The notes: generated by a model from the letters alone, not told the origin. A stretch of DNA of 5,265 nt from JAYZDP01 sp036337765 (GCA_036337765.1 JAYZDP010000074.1:1-5265); one strand, 5' to 3'; counted from the stretch's first letter, positions 1 through 5,265 are shown. Numbers and translations: made by a program.

Positions 1-131
1 CACCTCGACTCGTAGGCTCTCTGACATGTCTTGCACAGAGGTCTCCGTCCGTCTACAGATCTCCCAGAATACTTTCGGTAGTCGGAGAGAGGCTTCTTCT
101 CCTTGCATTTCGAGCACTGCTTCGTCTTCAT
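1..131 (-). CDS. Zinc-ribbon protein of the phage HNH/endonuclease VII type, N-terminal part only
   Basis: Reading the minus strand from an ATG at 131 gives 43 residues, open to the window edge. They begin MKTKQCSKCKEKKPLSDY and continue to a second pair, CKTCQRAY. The two CxxC pairs (Cys6/Cys9 and Cys33/Cys36) and the PLSDY-R...DGR..LC spacing are typical of the zinc ribbon at the start of many small phage and prophage proteins, often HNH nucleases or endonuclease VII relatives. The nuclease part would lie beyond the edge and is not seen, so nuclease function is inference. A good ribosome binding site, GGGAGG, lies 6 bases before the ATG. The frame overlaps the open frame of the cytosine methyltransferase fragment, offset by one base. 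Alternatives are a stand-alone transcription-factor-like zinc ribbon, or a zinc ribbon once fused to the methyltransferase and separated by a frameshift. Confidence 0.7.
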   Translation of the reverse strand, partial: MKTKQCSKCKEKKPLSDYRKYSGRSVDGRRPLCKTCQRAYESR

Positions 132-366
132 AGAAGGCCTCCCATAGTCCGATGTTTTCGAGATCAAGTGACAATCCGTCAAGCCACTTACGGCCCAAAG
201 GACTTGCCACCTGTTCCCCGAAAACTATATCAGGCTTACAGGTTGCAATCAGGCGTCGCCAGTGAGGCCACAGGTGGCGCTCGTCGTCCACCCCATCTTG
301 CCTGCCTGCTACCGAGAAGGGCTGGCACGGGCAAGATCCCGTCCACACTTGACCCCTTTCTTTCAA
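132..366 (-). pseudogene. C5-cytosine DNA methyltransferase fragment (Dcm/phage type), lacking its N-terminus
   Basis: Minus-strand translation gives WTGSCPCQPFSVAGRQ, then DDERHLWPHWRRLI, then KPDIVFGEQVASPLGRKWLD and SLDLENIG. This is the middle of a C5-cytosine DNA methyltransferase. PCQPFS is motif IV, with the catalytic Cys codon at 325-327. GEQV (208-219) is motif VI, and DERHLW before it is usual in phage and prophage Dcm-like enzymes. The family transfers a methyl group from S-adenosylmethionine to cytosine. The SAM-binding N-terminus (an F-G-G motif about 70-90 residues before PCQ) is absent, and a TAG at 406-408 closes the frame. No ATG lies ahead of the homology; TTG at 366 is the best start, preceded by GGGAG. 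After ENIG at 148 the expected G-Y and GAPHIRQR block is replaced by unrecognisable residues, although the frame stays open to base 1. It is probably a broken remnant. An active enzyme is unlikely. Confidence 0.72.
138..143 (-). promoter_or_regulatory. Ribosome binding site for the zinc-ribbon gene
   Basis: The minus strand reads GGGAGG, then six bases, then ATG at 131. This is close to the ideal Shine-Dalgarno match and spacing. It supports the zinc-ribbon frame as a separately translated gene rather than only the tail of the methyltransferase frame. Confidence 0.6.
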
Positions 367-378
367 GATGTCTCCCTT

Positions 379-400
379 GCTAGGGGGCCTAGGGCCTAGC
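379..400. repeat. Short CTAG-rich repeat
   Basis: Two tandem copies of GGGCCTA (385-391 and 392-398) sit inside 6-base inverted arms, GCTAGG and CCTAGC. CTAG occurs three times in 20 bases, although this tetramer is generally scarce in bacterial DNA. It lies just before the point where recognisable methyltransferase sequence begins. It may be a rearrangement scar, but it is short and could be chance. Confidence 0.35.
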
Positions 401-405
401 CATCG

Positions 406-548
406 CTACGGCGCCACTTCTGAGCCCTTGGATCAAAATCTGTCCGAGTCAGCTCTGGGCCTGCGCGGCCTGAGCGCCCCCCAGAGGGACTACATGGCTA
501 GCGGGAGCGTGGTAAGAGCGCGAACCGCGTCTCAAACCGCCTCCGACA
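406..548. other. Intergenic junction without a recognised gene
   Basis: This stretch separates the minus-strand methyltransferase fragment from plus-strand trmFO. The open frames crossing it (for example 368-571 on the plus strand and 498-713 on the minus strand) show no family resemblance and no ribosome binding site. I found no convincing sigma-70 promoter, tRNA or terminator. The one clear structure is the left arm of the 18-bp inverted repeat at 497-514. The topA gene often found before trmFO is not present here. Confidence 0.5.
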
Positions 549-572
549 ATGACCTACCACGCTCCCGCTAGC
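497..572. repeat. Perfect 18-bp inverted repeat spanning the annotated trmFO start
   Basis: GCTAGCGGGAGCGTGGTA at 497-514 has its exact reverse complement at 555-572, with 40 bases between. Pairing stops abruptly at both ends of each arm. In RNA this would be an 18-bp hairpin with 12 G-C pairs, holding the ATG at 549 in its loop and codons 3-8 of trmFO in its right arm. It has no U-tract, so a simple terminator is unlikely. It could restrain trmFO translation, be a recombination scar, or be a chimeric join in the assembly. Confidence 0.8.
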
Positions 573-1952
573 ACTACAATCCTGCCGGTGCCGAATCGGG
601 TCCACATCGTCGGCGGGGGGCTGGCCGGCAGCGAGGCCGCATGGCAGCTGGCGCAGCGGGGCGTCAGTACCGTCGTCCATGAGATGAGGCCCGAGAAAGC
701 CACGCCGGCTCACCAGAGTGGCGACCTCGCCGAGCTAGTCTGCAGCAACTCACTGCGTAGCGACGACCCGCACCACGCGGCGGGGCTCCTGAAGCGGGAG
801 ATGGAGCTATTCGGCTCCCTGATCATCGGAGCCGCTCGCGACACCGCGGTCCCCGCCGGGAGCGCCCTGGCCGTCGATCGGGAGCGATTCGCCGCACGGG
901 TGACCGCAGCGCTCGAGCGCGAGCCTCGAATCGAACTACGCCGTGGCGAGGTGACCGAGCTTCCCGAGGAAGTGTCGATCATCGCTACCGGACCCTTGAC
1001 GTCCGCCGCCCTGTCGCAACGGCTCGCCGAGCTGCTCGGCGACGAGCACCTTTACTTCTACGACGCGATCTCGCCGGTTGTCCAGGCTGAAGGCCTCGAC
1101 CTCGACACCCTCTTCGCCGCCTCCCGCTACGGCAAGGGAGATGGCGACGATTATCTGAACGCACCGATGGATCGGGCGCAGTACGCCAGCTTTCTCGATG
1201 CCCTGCGCAACGCCGAGGTCGTCCCACTGCGCTCGTTCGAGAAGGCGCTCTTCTTCGAGGGGTGTCTGCCCATCGAGGAGCTGGCCCGGCGTGGCGACGA
1301 CACGCTGCGCTACGGACCCATGAAGCCGGTGGGGCTGACCGCGCCAGACGGGTACCGACCCTGGGCGGTGGTGCAGCTGCGCCAGGAGAACCTAGCCAAA
1401 AGCCAATACTCTCTCGTCGGCTTCCAATCACGGCTGCGCTGGCCGGACCAGCGGCGCGTGCTGCGCACGATTCCGGGTCTCGAAGGTGCCGAGTTTGTAC
1501 GCCTAGGGCAGGTGCATCGCAATACCTTCATCAACTCGCCGAGTCATCTCGACTCCCACTACCGGCTCAAGTCGCTGCCGCGGGTGCGCTTCGCGGGGCA
1601 GATCACCGGTGTCGAGGGCTATCTCGAGTCTGCGGCCACCGGGTTGGCGATCGGGCTCTATCTCAGCCTCGAGCTCGCGGGCCACGCCTGTGCTCCCCTG
1701 CCGCCCACGACCGCGCTGGGAGCCCTGGCGCGTCACATCACCGAATGCGACGCCAAGCATTTCCAGCCGGCCAACATCAACTACGGGCTCTTCCCACCGC
1801 TCGACGCCAGGTTGCCAAAGCGCCAACGAAGGGCGGCCTTCGTCGAGCGTGCGCAGGCCGATCTGAAGGCGTGGGCGGCGCAGGTCGCGATCGAGACCCG
1901 AGCGGTCGACGCGCCGACTGCAGCGGTCTCGGCCGCAGTCGCGGAGGCCTGA
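549..1952 (+). CDS. trmFO: Methylenetetrahydrofolate-tRNA-(uracil-5-)-methyltransferase TrmFO
   Basis: TrmFO is a cytoplasmic flavoprotein that makes 5-methyluridine at position 54 in the T-loop of tRNA. It takes the methyl carbon from 5,10-methylenetetrahydrofolate and the reducing power from FAD and NAD(P)H. The 467-residue product shows the FAD-binding Rossmann motif VGGGLAGSEAAWQLA (21-35), then HEMRP and ELVCSNSLRSDD with Cys65, then FEGCLPIEE with Cys239. These two cysteines match the catalytic pair Cys53 and Cys226 of Bacillus TrmFO. GPMKPVGL (256-263), NTFINSP (325-331) and FAGQITGVEGYLES (348-361) are also family blocks, as is NINYGLFPPL near 409-418. It is slightly longer than the usual 435-450 residues. 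The Ala-rich tail and about 16 residues before the Rossmann strand account for this. Neither ATG 549 nor GTG 588 has a clear Shine-Dalgarno. GTG 588 would give the more typical N-terminus (MPNRVHIVGGG). An in-frame TAA at 513 excludes starts further upstream. It leads the operon, with xerC one base downstream. Confidence 0.96.
   Translation: MTYHAPASTTILPVPNRVHIVGGGLAGSEAAWQLAQRGVSTVVHEMRPEKATPAHQSGDLAELVCSNSLRSDDPHHAAGLLKREMELFGSLIIGAARDTAVPAGSALAVDRERFAARVTAALEREPRIELRRGEVTELPEEVSIIATGPLTSAALSQRLAELLGDEHLYFYDAISPVVQAEGLDLDTLFAASRYGKGDGDDYLNAPMDRAQYASFLDALRNAEVVPLRSFEKALFFEGCLPIEELARRGDDTLRYGPMKPVGLTAPDGYRPWAVVQLRQENLAKSQYSLVGFQSRLRWPDQRRVLRTIPGLEGAEFVRLGQVHRNTFINSPSHLDSHYRLKSLPRVRFAGQITGVEGYLESAATGLAIGLYLSLELAGHACAPLPPTTALGALARHITECDAKHFQPANINYGLFPPLDARLPKRQRRAAFVERAQADLKAWAAQVAIETRAVDAPTAAVSAAVAEA
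1943..1947 (+). promoter_or_regulatory. Ribosome binding site setting the xerC start at GTG 1954
   Basis: GGAGG lies within the last codons of trmFO, six bases before GTG 1954. This strong site supports 1954 as the original xerC start, upstream of the in-frame TAG, rather than the GTG codons at 2098 and 2101, which lack such a site. Confidence 0.7.
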
Positions 1953-1953
1953 G

Positions 1954-2883
1954 GTGCGCGCGCTCGTCGATCAGTTTCTCGAGCATCTCGCGCTCGAGCG
2001 CAACCTCTAGGGGCACACGATCAAGGCCTATGCCGGTGATCTGGCGAAGTTCCTCGCCTTCGCACCGGAGTACTACGGTAAGAGCACGAATGAGCTGGTG
2101 GTGACCGACGTCGATACGCTGGGAGTGCGCTCCTTCGTCGCCAGCCTGGCGCGGGCCGGCATCTCGCGCAAGGCGCAGGGCCGAGCGCTGTCGGCGGTGC
2201 GTAGCTTCTTTCGCTTCGTCTGCCGCGAGGGACAACTGGAGATGAACCCGGCCCAGGCCGTAGCGACGCCGAAGGCCGACCACCACCTGCCTCGCCATCT
2301 CCGACCGCGAGAGATCGAGCTCTTGCTCGACGCGCCGCGCGGCGACACGCCGCTGTCGCGCAGAGACCGGGCGATTCTCGAACTGCTCTACGCCAGCGGC
2401 CTGCGGGTCGGCGAGCTGGTCTCGCTCGACTGGCGCGACGTGGATCTCACCGGGAGGGTTCTGCGAGTGGTCGGTAAGGGAGGCAAGGAGAGAATGGTGC
2501 CGTTCGGCAAGCCCGCCCAGCAGGCGCTCAGGAAGTGGCTAACGGACTGGCCTGCCCTGCGGGCGAAAGCCGCAGCGGCCGGCGACGAGGAGCCGATCTT
2601 TCTCAACCGCAGCGGCGGTAGGCTGACGGACCGATCGGTACGACGGATCCTCGACCGCTACGTGAAACAGACCGCGTTGGCGGGCTCGATCCATCCGCAC
2701 ACGCTGCGCCACACCTTCGCCACTCATCTGCTCGAGCAGGGTGCTGACCTGCGCACGATACAAGAGCTTCTCGGACACAGTTCACTCGGTACGACTCAGA
2801 AGTACACTCACCTCGAGCTGGACCGCCTGCTGCAGGTCTACCGCTCATCGCATCCACGCGCACGCGAAACACACGACTCATGA
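1954..2883 (+). pseudogene. xerC: Tyrosine recombinase XerC, interrupted by an in-frame TAG at codon 19
   Basis: XerC with XerD normally resolves chromosome dimers at dif during division. From GTG 1954 the frame reads VRALVDQFLEHLALERNL, a TAG at 2008-2010, then GHTIKAYAGDLAKFL, and stays open to TGA 2883. This gives 309 codons, the usual XerC length. The part before the stop and the part just after it both match the N-terminal core-binding domain (family pattern RNLS-x-HT-x-x-AY-x-x-DL), so TAG replaces the usual Ser. One change from TCG would explain it. Counting from 1954, the catalytic residues are all present: Arg151 (ASGLRVGEL), Lys175 (GKGGKER), His249 and Arg252 (HTLRHTF), His275 (LGHSS) and the nucleophile Tyr284 (KYTH). 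Starting at GTG 2098 would give 261 residues lacking the first DNA-clamping helices, with no good ribosome binding site. The end overlaps hslV as ATGA. It may be a pseudogene, a suppressed codon or a sequence error; the intact remainder favours a very recent change or an error. Confidence 0.88.
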
Positions 2884-3464
2884 GTCAAAGCGATTTCATT
2901 GCCACTACCATCCTGCTGGTCCGCAAGGGCGAGCTGGTCTGCATGGCCGCTGACGGACAGGTCACGAACTCCCAGAGCCACACCGTCTTCAAGACCACCG
3001 CCCGCAAGGTCAAACTCGCAGACAAGGGCAAAGTGCTGGTCGGCTTCGCCGGCGGCGGCGCCGACGCCTTGGCGTTGTTCGCCCGCTTCGAGGCCAAGCT
3101 CGAGGAGTACCAGGGCAACTTCGAGCGCTCCGTCGTCGAGCTGGCAATGGATTGGCGCACGGATCGGGCGTTGCGCCAGCTCGAGGCACAGATGATCGTC
3201 GCCAACGCCGAGAAGTCGTTCCTGGTGATGGGCAACGGCGATCTTCTCGAACCGGACGAGGACCGCCCACTGGCCATCGGCTCTGGCGCCAACTTCGCGC
3301 TGGCGGCGGCCGAGGCGCTGATGACCCACACCGAGCTCGGGCCTCGTGAGGTGGCGGAACAGGCTATGCGCATCGCAGCCCGACTCTGCATCTACACCAA
3401 CGATGAGCTCACCTTCGAAGGGCTCGGCCCCGAGGCGCTCGGCACCGAGGAGTCGGACGGATGA
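2880..3464 (+). CDS. hslV: ATP-dependent protease peptidase subunit HslV (ClpQ)
   Basis: HslV forms the double-ring proteolytic chamber of the cytoplasmic HslUV protease, a bacterial relative of proteasome beta subunits. The product has 194 residues. ATTILLVRKG (8-17) aligns with the mature E. coli start TTIVSVRRNG, so Thr9 is the expected N-terminal nucleophile. Asp25 (ADGQVT), Lys43 (ARKV) and Ser135 (IGSGAN) match E. coli Asp17, Lys33 and Ser125. FAGGGADAL, ELAMDWRTDRALR and CIYTND are further family blocks. Eight residues (MSQSDFIA) precede Thr9 and would have to be removed, or an N-terminal Ser used as in Bacillus ClpQ/CodW, whose sequence also starts MSSFHATTI. Two extra residues lie between GQVT and TVFK compared with E. 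coli, and the usual Gly before the Asp is Ala24. The ATG overlaps the xerC stop (ATGA) with no clear Shine-Dalgarno, so translation probably depends on coupling to xerC. Confidence 0.96.
   Translation: MSQSDFIATTILLVRKGELVCMAADGQVTNSQSHTVFKTTARKVKLADKGKVLVGFAGGGADALALFARFEAKLEEYQGNFERSVVELAMDWRTDRALRQLEAQMIVANAEKSFLVMGNGDLLEPDEDRPLAIGSGANFALAAAEALMTHTELGPREVAEQAMRIAARLCIYTNDELTFEGLGPEALGTEESDG
3447..3452 (+). promoter_or_regulatory. Ribosome binding site for hslU
   Basis: GAGGAG in the last codons of hslV lies eight bases before ATG 3461. It supports that start and gives hslU its own translation signal, unlike hslV. Confidence 0.6.
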
Positions 3465-4846
3465 GCGAGCTCGCGCGACTGGCGCCCAACGCCGCGGAGA
3501 ACCTGACTCCGCGTCAGATCACCCATGAGCTCGACAAGCACGTGGTCGGCCAGGCAAAGGCGAAACGCGCCGTGGCGGTCGCGCTCCGCAACCGGTGGCG
3601 TCGTCAGCAGCTGCCGCCGGAGCTCGCCGAAGACATCCTGCCGAAGAACATCCTGATGATCGGACCGACCGGGGTCGGCAAGACTGAGATCGCGCGGCGC
3701 CTCTCGCGGCTGGTGAGCGCGCCGTTTCTGAAGGTAGAGGCGACCAAGTTCACCGAGGTCGGCTACGTCGGTCGCGACGTCGAGTCGATGATCCGCGACC
3801 TAGTCGAGATCGCCATCAACATGGTGCGCAACGAAATGCAGGAGTCAGTGCAGGGCGAGGCGACGGGCCGGGCCGAGGATCGCCTGCTCCAGCTCCTGGT
3901 ACCTCTAGCACAGCGGCCGGCGTCCCAGGGAGTCGGCTTCGACCCTGAGACCTCGCAGGTCGACGATCTCGCGGCCACGCGAGAGAAGTTCCGCAAACTC
4001 CTACGGGACGGCAAGCTCGAGGAGCGCAAGGTCGAGCTCGAGGTCGAGGACTCTTCCGCCAAGAGCTTCGAGATGTTCACGCCGCAGGGGGTCGAGGAGG
4101 TCGGAATCAACCTCAAGGACATGATGCCGGGGCTGTTCGGCAAGCGGCAGAACCGCGAGATGACGGTGGCAGAGGCGCGCGAGCACCTGATCCAGCAGGA
4201 GGCGGAGAAGCTCATCGACCGCCACCAGGTCGCGACCGAAGCCCGGCGGCGCGTCGAGCAAGCAGGCATCATCTTCCTCGATGAGGTCGACAAGATCTCA
4301 GGGCGCGAAGGCGGCCGCGGGCCCGACGTGTCGCGCGAGGGAGTGCAACGCGACCTGCTGCCGATCGTCGAAGGCACCACCGTGACCACCAAGCACGGGG
4401 TAGTCAAAACCGATCACATTCTCTTCATCGGTGCCGGCGCCTTTCACGTATCCAAGCCGTCGGACATGATTCCCGAGCTTCAGGGTCGCTTCCCCATCCG
4501 AGTCGAGCTCACGGCGCTGTCGGAGGAGGACTTTGTCCGCATCCTCACCGAGCCAGAATCGTCGTTGACGCGCCAGTACAGGGAGTTGCTGTCGACCGAA
4601 GGCCTCGAGATCGAGTTCACCGACGACGCGGTTGCGGAGCTGGCGCGCATCGCCGTCGAGGTCAATTCCAGCACCGAGAACATCGGTGCGCGGCGCCTCG
4701 CCACACTCACCGAGCGAGTGCTGGAGGACGTTTCCTTCGAGGCGCCTGAGATGGGCGGCGTGCACCTGAAGGTCGACGGCAGCTATGTGCGCAAGGCACT
4801 GGACGAGATCCTCGAGGATCAGGACCTCTCTCGCTATGTCCTCTGA
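3461..4846 (+). CDS. hslU: ATP-dependent protease ATPase subunit HslU (ClpY)
   Basis: HslU is the AAA+ ring ATPase that unfolds substrates and feeds them to HslV. The 461 residues are close to the family length (about 440-470). LTPRQITHELDKHVVGQ (15-31) is the usual start of the domain. Walker A is GPTGVGKT (68-75), the pore loop is GYVG (101-104) and Walker B is IIFLDEVDKI (270-279). The HslU-specific intermediate (I) domain lies at roughly 110-245. Arg343 (QGRFPIRVEL) fits the arginine finger, and Arg411 (IGARRL) fits sensor 2. The C-terminus DLSRYVL is the tail that docks into HslV to activate it, so the protein is complete and matched to its partner. The start codon overlaps the hslV stop as ATGA, and the end overlaps the next gene by 11 bases. 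Confidence 0.98.
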   Translation: MSELARLAPNAAENLTPRQITHELDKHVVGQAKAKRAVAVALRNRWRRQQLPPELAEDILPKNILMIGPTGVGKTEIARRLSRLVSAPFLKVEATKFTEVGYVGRDVESMIRDLVEIAINMVRNEMQESVQGEATGRAEDRLLQLLVPLAQRPASQGVGFDPETSQVDDLAATREKFRKLLRDGKLEERKVELEVEDSSAKSFEMFTPQGVEEVGINLKDMMPGLFGKRQNREMTVAEAREHLIQQEAEKLIDRHQVATEARRRVEQAGIIFLDEVDKISGREGGRGPDVSREGVQRDLLPIVEGTTVTTKHGVVKTDHILFIGAGAFHVSKPSDMIPELQGRFPIRVELTALSEEDFVRILTEPESSLTRQYRELLSTEGLEIEFTDDAVAELARIAVEVNSSTENIGARRLATLTERVLEDVSFEAPEMGGVHLKVDGSYVRKALDEILEDQDLSRYVL

Positions 4847-5265
4847 AGGTCGGCGTTCCCGTCGCGCGGCGCTGGTGGTCGGCCTGTCGTTCATCGCAGC
4901 GATGGCGATCGGCTGCGGTAAGAAGGGGCCGGTACGCCCACCGCCCAGCAAGATATCGGCTCCGATCGAGGATCTCCGGGGGACACAGCTGGGGTCCGAC
5001 GTCGCGATGCGGATGACCTTTCCAACCGCGACTCTCGGTGGACTGCCGCTCGAAGGGATCGAGAGCCTCGAGGTATGGAAGATGGACATCCCTTACCTGG
5101 CGTTTCCGACTCGCGAGGAGCCGGAGGAAGAAGACGAGGACGGCGAGGACGGCGAGGACGGCGAGGACGGCGAGGACGGCGAGGACACCGATTCCGAGGA
5201 TGCCGAGTCCACGCAACCCGATCAGGCGTTGGACGACGAAGAGCTGACGGACGATGCAATCGAAG
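4836..5265 (+). CDS. Acidic lipoprotein of unknown function, N-terminal part
   Basis: The frame from ATG 4836 stays open to the window edge, giving 143 codons. The N-terminus is a lipoprotein signal: charged residues (EGRRSRR), a hydrophobic stretch (AALVVGLSFIAAMAIG, 11-26), then Cys27, followed by GKKGPVRPPP. Cys27 should be lipidated and the protein anchored in a membrane on the outer side of the cytoplasm. I recall CGKKG-P starts in lipoproteins next to hslU or amino-acid genes in Acidobacteriota and Proteobacteria, but I do not recognise a function. Residues after the Pro-rich linker (APIEDLRGTQLGSDVAMRMTFP, about 44-65) resemble the start of a beta-sandwich domain such as fibronectin type III; this is inference. 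An Asp/Glu/Gly tandem repeat begins near residue 101 and passes into a further acidic region. The ATG lies inside the last codons of hslU, with a weak AGGA 11 bases upstream, so coupling to hslU is likely. The C-terminal part is not in the window. Confidence 0.82.
   Translation, partial: MSSEGRRSRRAALVVGLSFIAAMAIGCGKKGPVRPPPSKISAPIEDLRGTQLGSDVAMRMTFPTATLGGLPLEGIESLEVWKMDIPYLAFPTREEPEEEDEDGEDGEDGEDGEDGEDTDSEDAESTQPDQALDDEELTDDAIE
5136..5186 (+). repeat. Tandem 9-bp repeat GAGGACGGC, about 5.7 copies, coding Glu-Asp-Gly
   Basis: Five perfect GAGGACGGC units in a row are followed by a partial GAGGAC, all in frame in the lipoprotein gene. The unit is a multiple of three, so copy-number change by slippage would lengthen or shorten the acidic Glu-Asp-Gly tract without breaking the frame. 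The identical codons in every copy point to recent expansion. Confidence 0.92.

Noticed and set aside
168..383. 71-residue plus-strand open frame
   Set aside because: It lies opposite the methyltransferase fragment, whose conserved motifs are on the minus strand.
490..548. tRNA-like stretch (a GGTAAGAGCG segment resembling a D-arm)
   Set aside because: No acceptor, anticodon or T-arm can be paired around it.
368..571. Possible 67-residue gene before trmFO
   Set aside because: There is no ribosome binding site or recognisable family, it spans the inverted repeat, and it overlaps the trmFO start in another frame.
1262..2104. Long 280-residue plus-strand open frame over trmFO and the xerC start
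   Set aside because: It lies out of frame inside the conserved trmFO gene, is Arg/Ala/Gly-rich with no family resemblance, and is the expected by-product of high G+C codon bias.
4298..5089. Minus-strand open frame of 263 residues opposite hslU and the lipoprotein gene
   Set aside because: Its plus-strand counterpart has unmistakable HslU motifs and a lipobox. The antisense product shows no domain and no ribosome binding site.
5136..5186. Possible CRISPR-like array
   Set aside because: The 9-bp units are directly tandem with no spacers and lie in frame within a coding region.
4707..5216. Minus-strand frame beginning with a Val-Leu-Ala repeat that resembles a membrane helix
   Set aside because: The hydrophobic stretch is only the reverse reading of the GAGGACGGC repeat in the lipoprotein gene.

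Overview
The window looks like bacterial chromosome of high G+C content. Its core is a tightly packed plus-strand operon, trmFO - xerC - hslV - hslU - lipoprotein gene, at about 549-5265. This is the order of the Bacillus gid(trmFO)-codV(xerC)-clpQ(hslV)-clpY(hslU) cluster. Here a lipoprotein gene sits where Firmicutes carry codY. The G+C-rich codons, folate-type TrmFO and a lipoprotein starting CGKKGP after hslU suggest an Acidobacteriota-like or deltaproteobacterial-like lineage. That placement is an inference with low confidence.

Left edge (1-405, minus strand): a piece of a phage-type C5-cytosine DNA methyltransferase. Motif IV (PCQPFS) and motif VI (GEQV) are clear, but the N-terminal SAM-binding part is missing. 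The start of a small zinc-ribbon protein (CSKC...CKTC) follows it in an overlapping frame, with its own ribosome binding site. This stretch is much less G+C-rich than the rest (122 of 240 bases in 1-240, hand count) and reads like a mobile or phage remnant. It occupies the place where topA often lies upstream of trmFO.

Junction (about 366-548): no convincing gene. It holds a small CTAG-rich repeat and the left arm of a perfect 18-bp inverted repeat. The right arm lies in the first codons of trmFO as annotated.

Operon (549-5265): TrmFO makes m5U54 in tRNA. XerC is a tyrosine recombinase. HslV and HslU form the two-part ATP-dependent protease. The final gene encodes an acidic lipoprotein cut by the window edge. 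Genes are joined by a 1-base gap (trmFO/xerC), two ATGA overlaps (xerC/hslV and hslV/hslU) and an 11-base overlap (hslU/lipoprotein), so translational coupling is likely.

The most notable point is that xerC, otherwise complete with all catalytic residues, carries an in-frame TAG at codon 19 where the family normally has Ser. It is a recent nonsense mutation, a recoded or suppressed codon, or a sequence error. I see no clearly novel multi-gene system. The points worth checking are the interrupted xerC, the methyltransferase/zinc-ribbon remnant with its junction, and the inverted repeat at the trmFO start.
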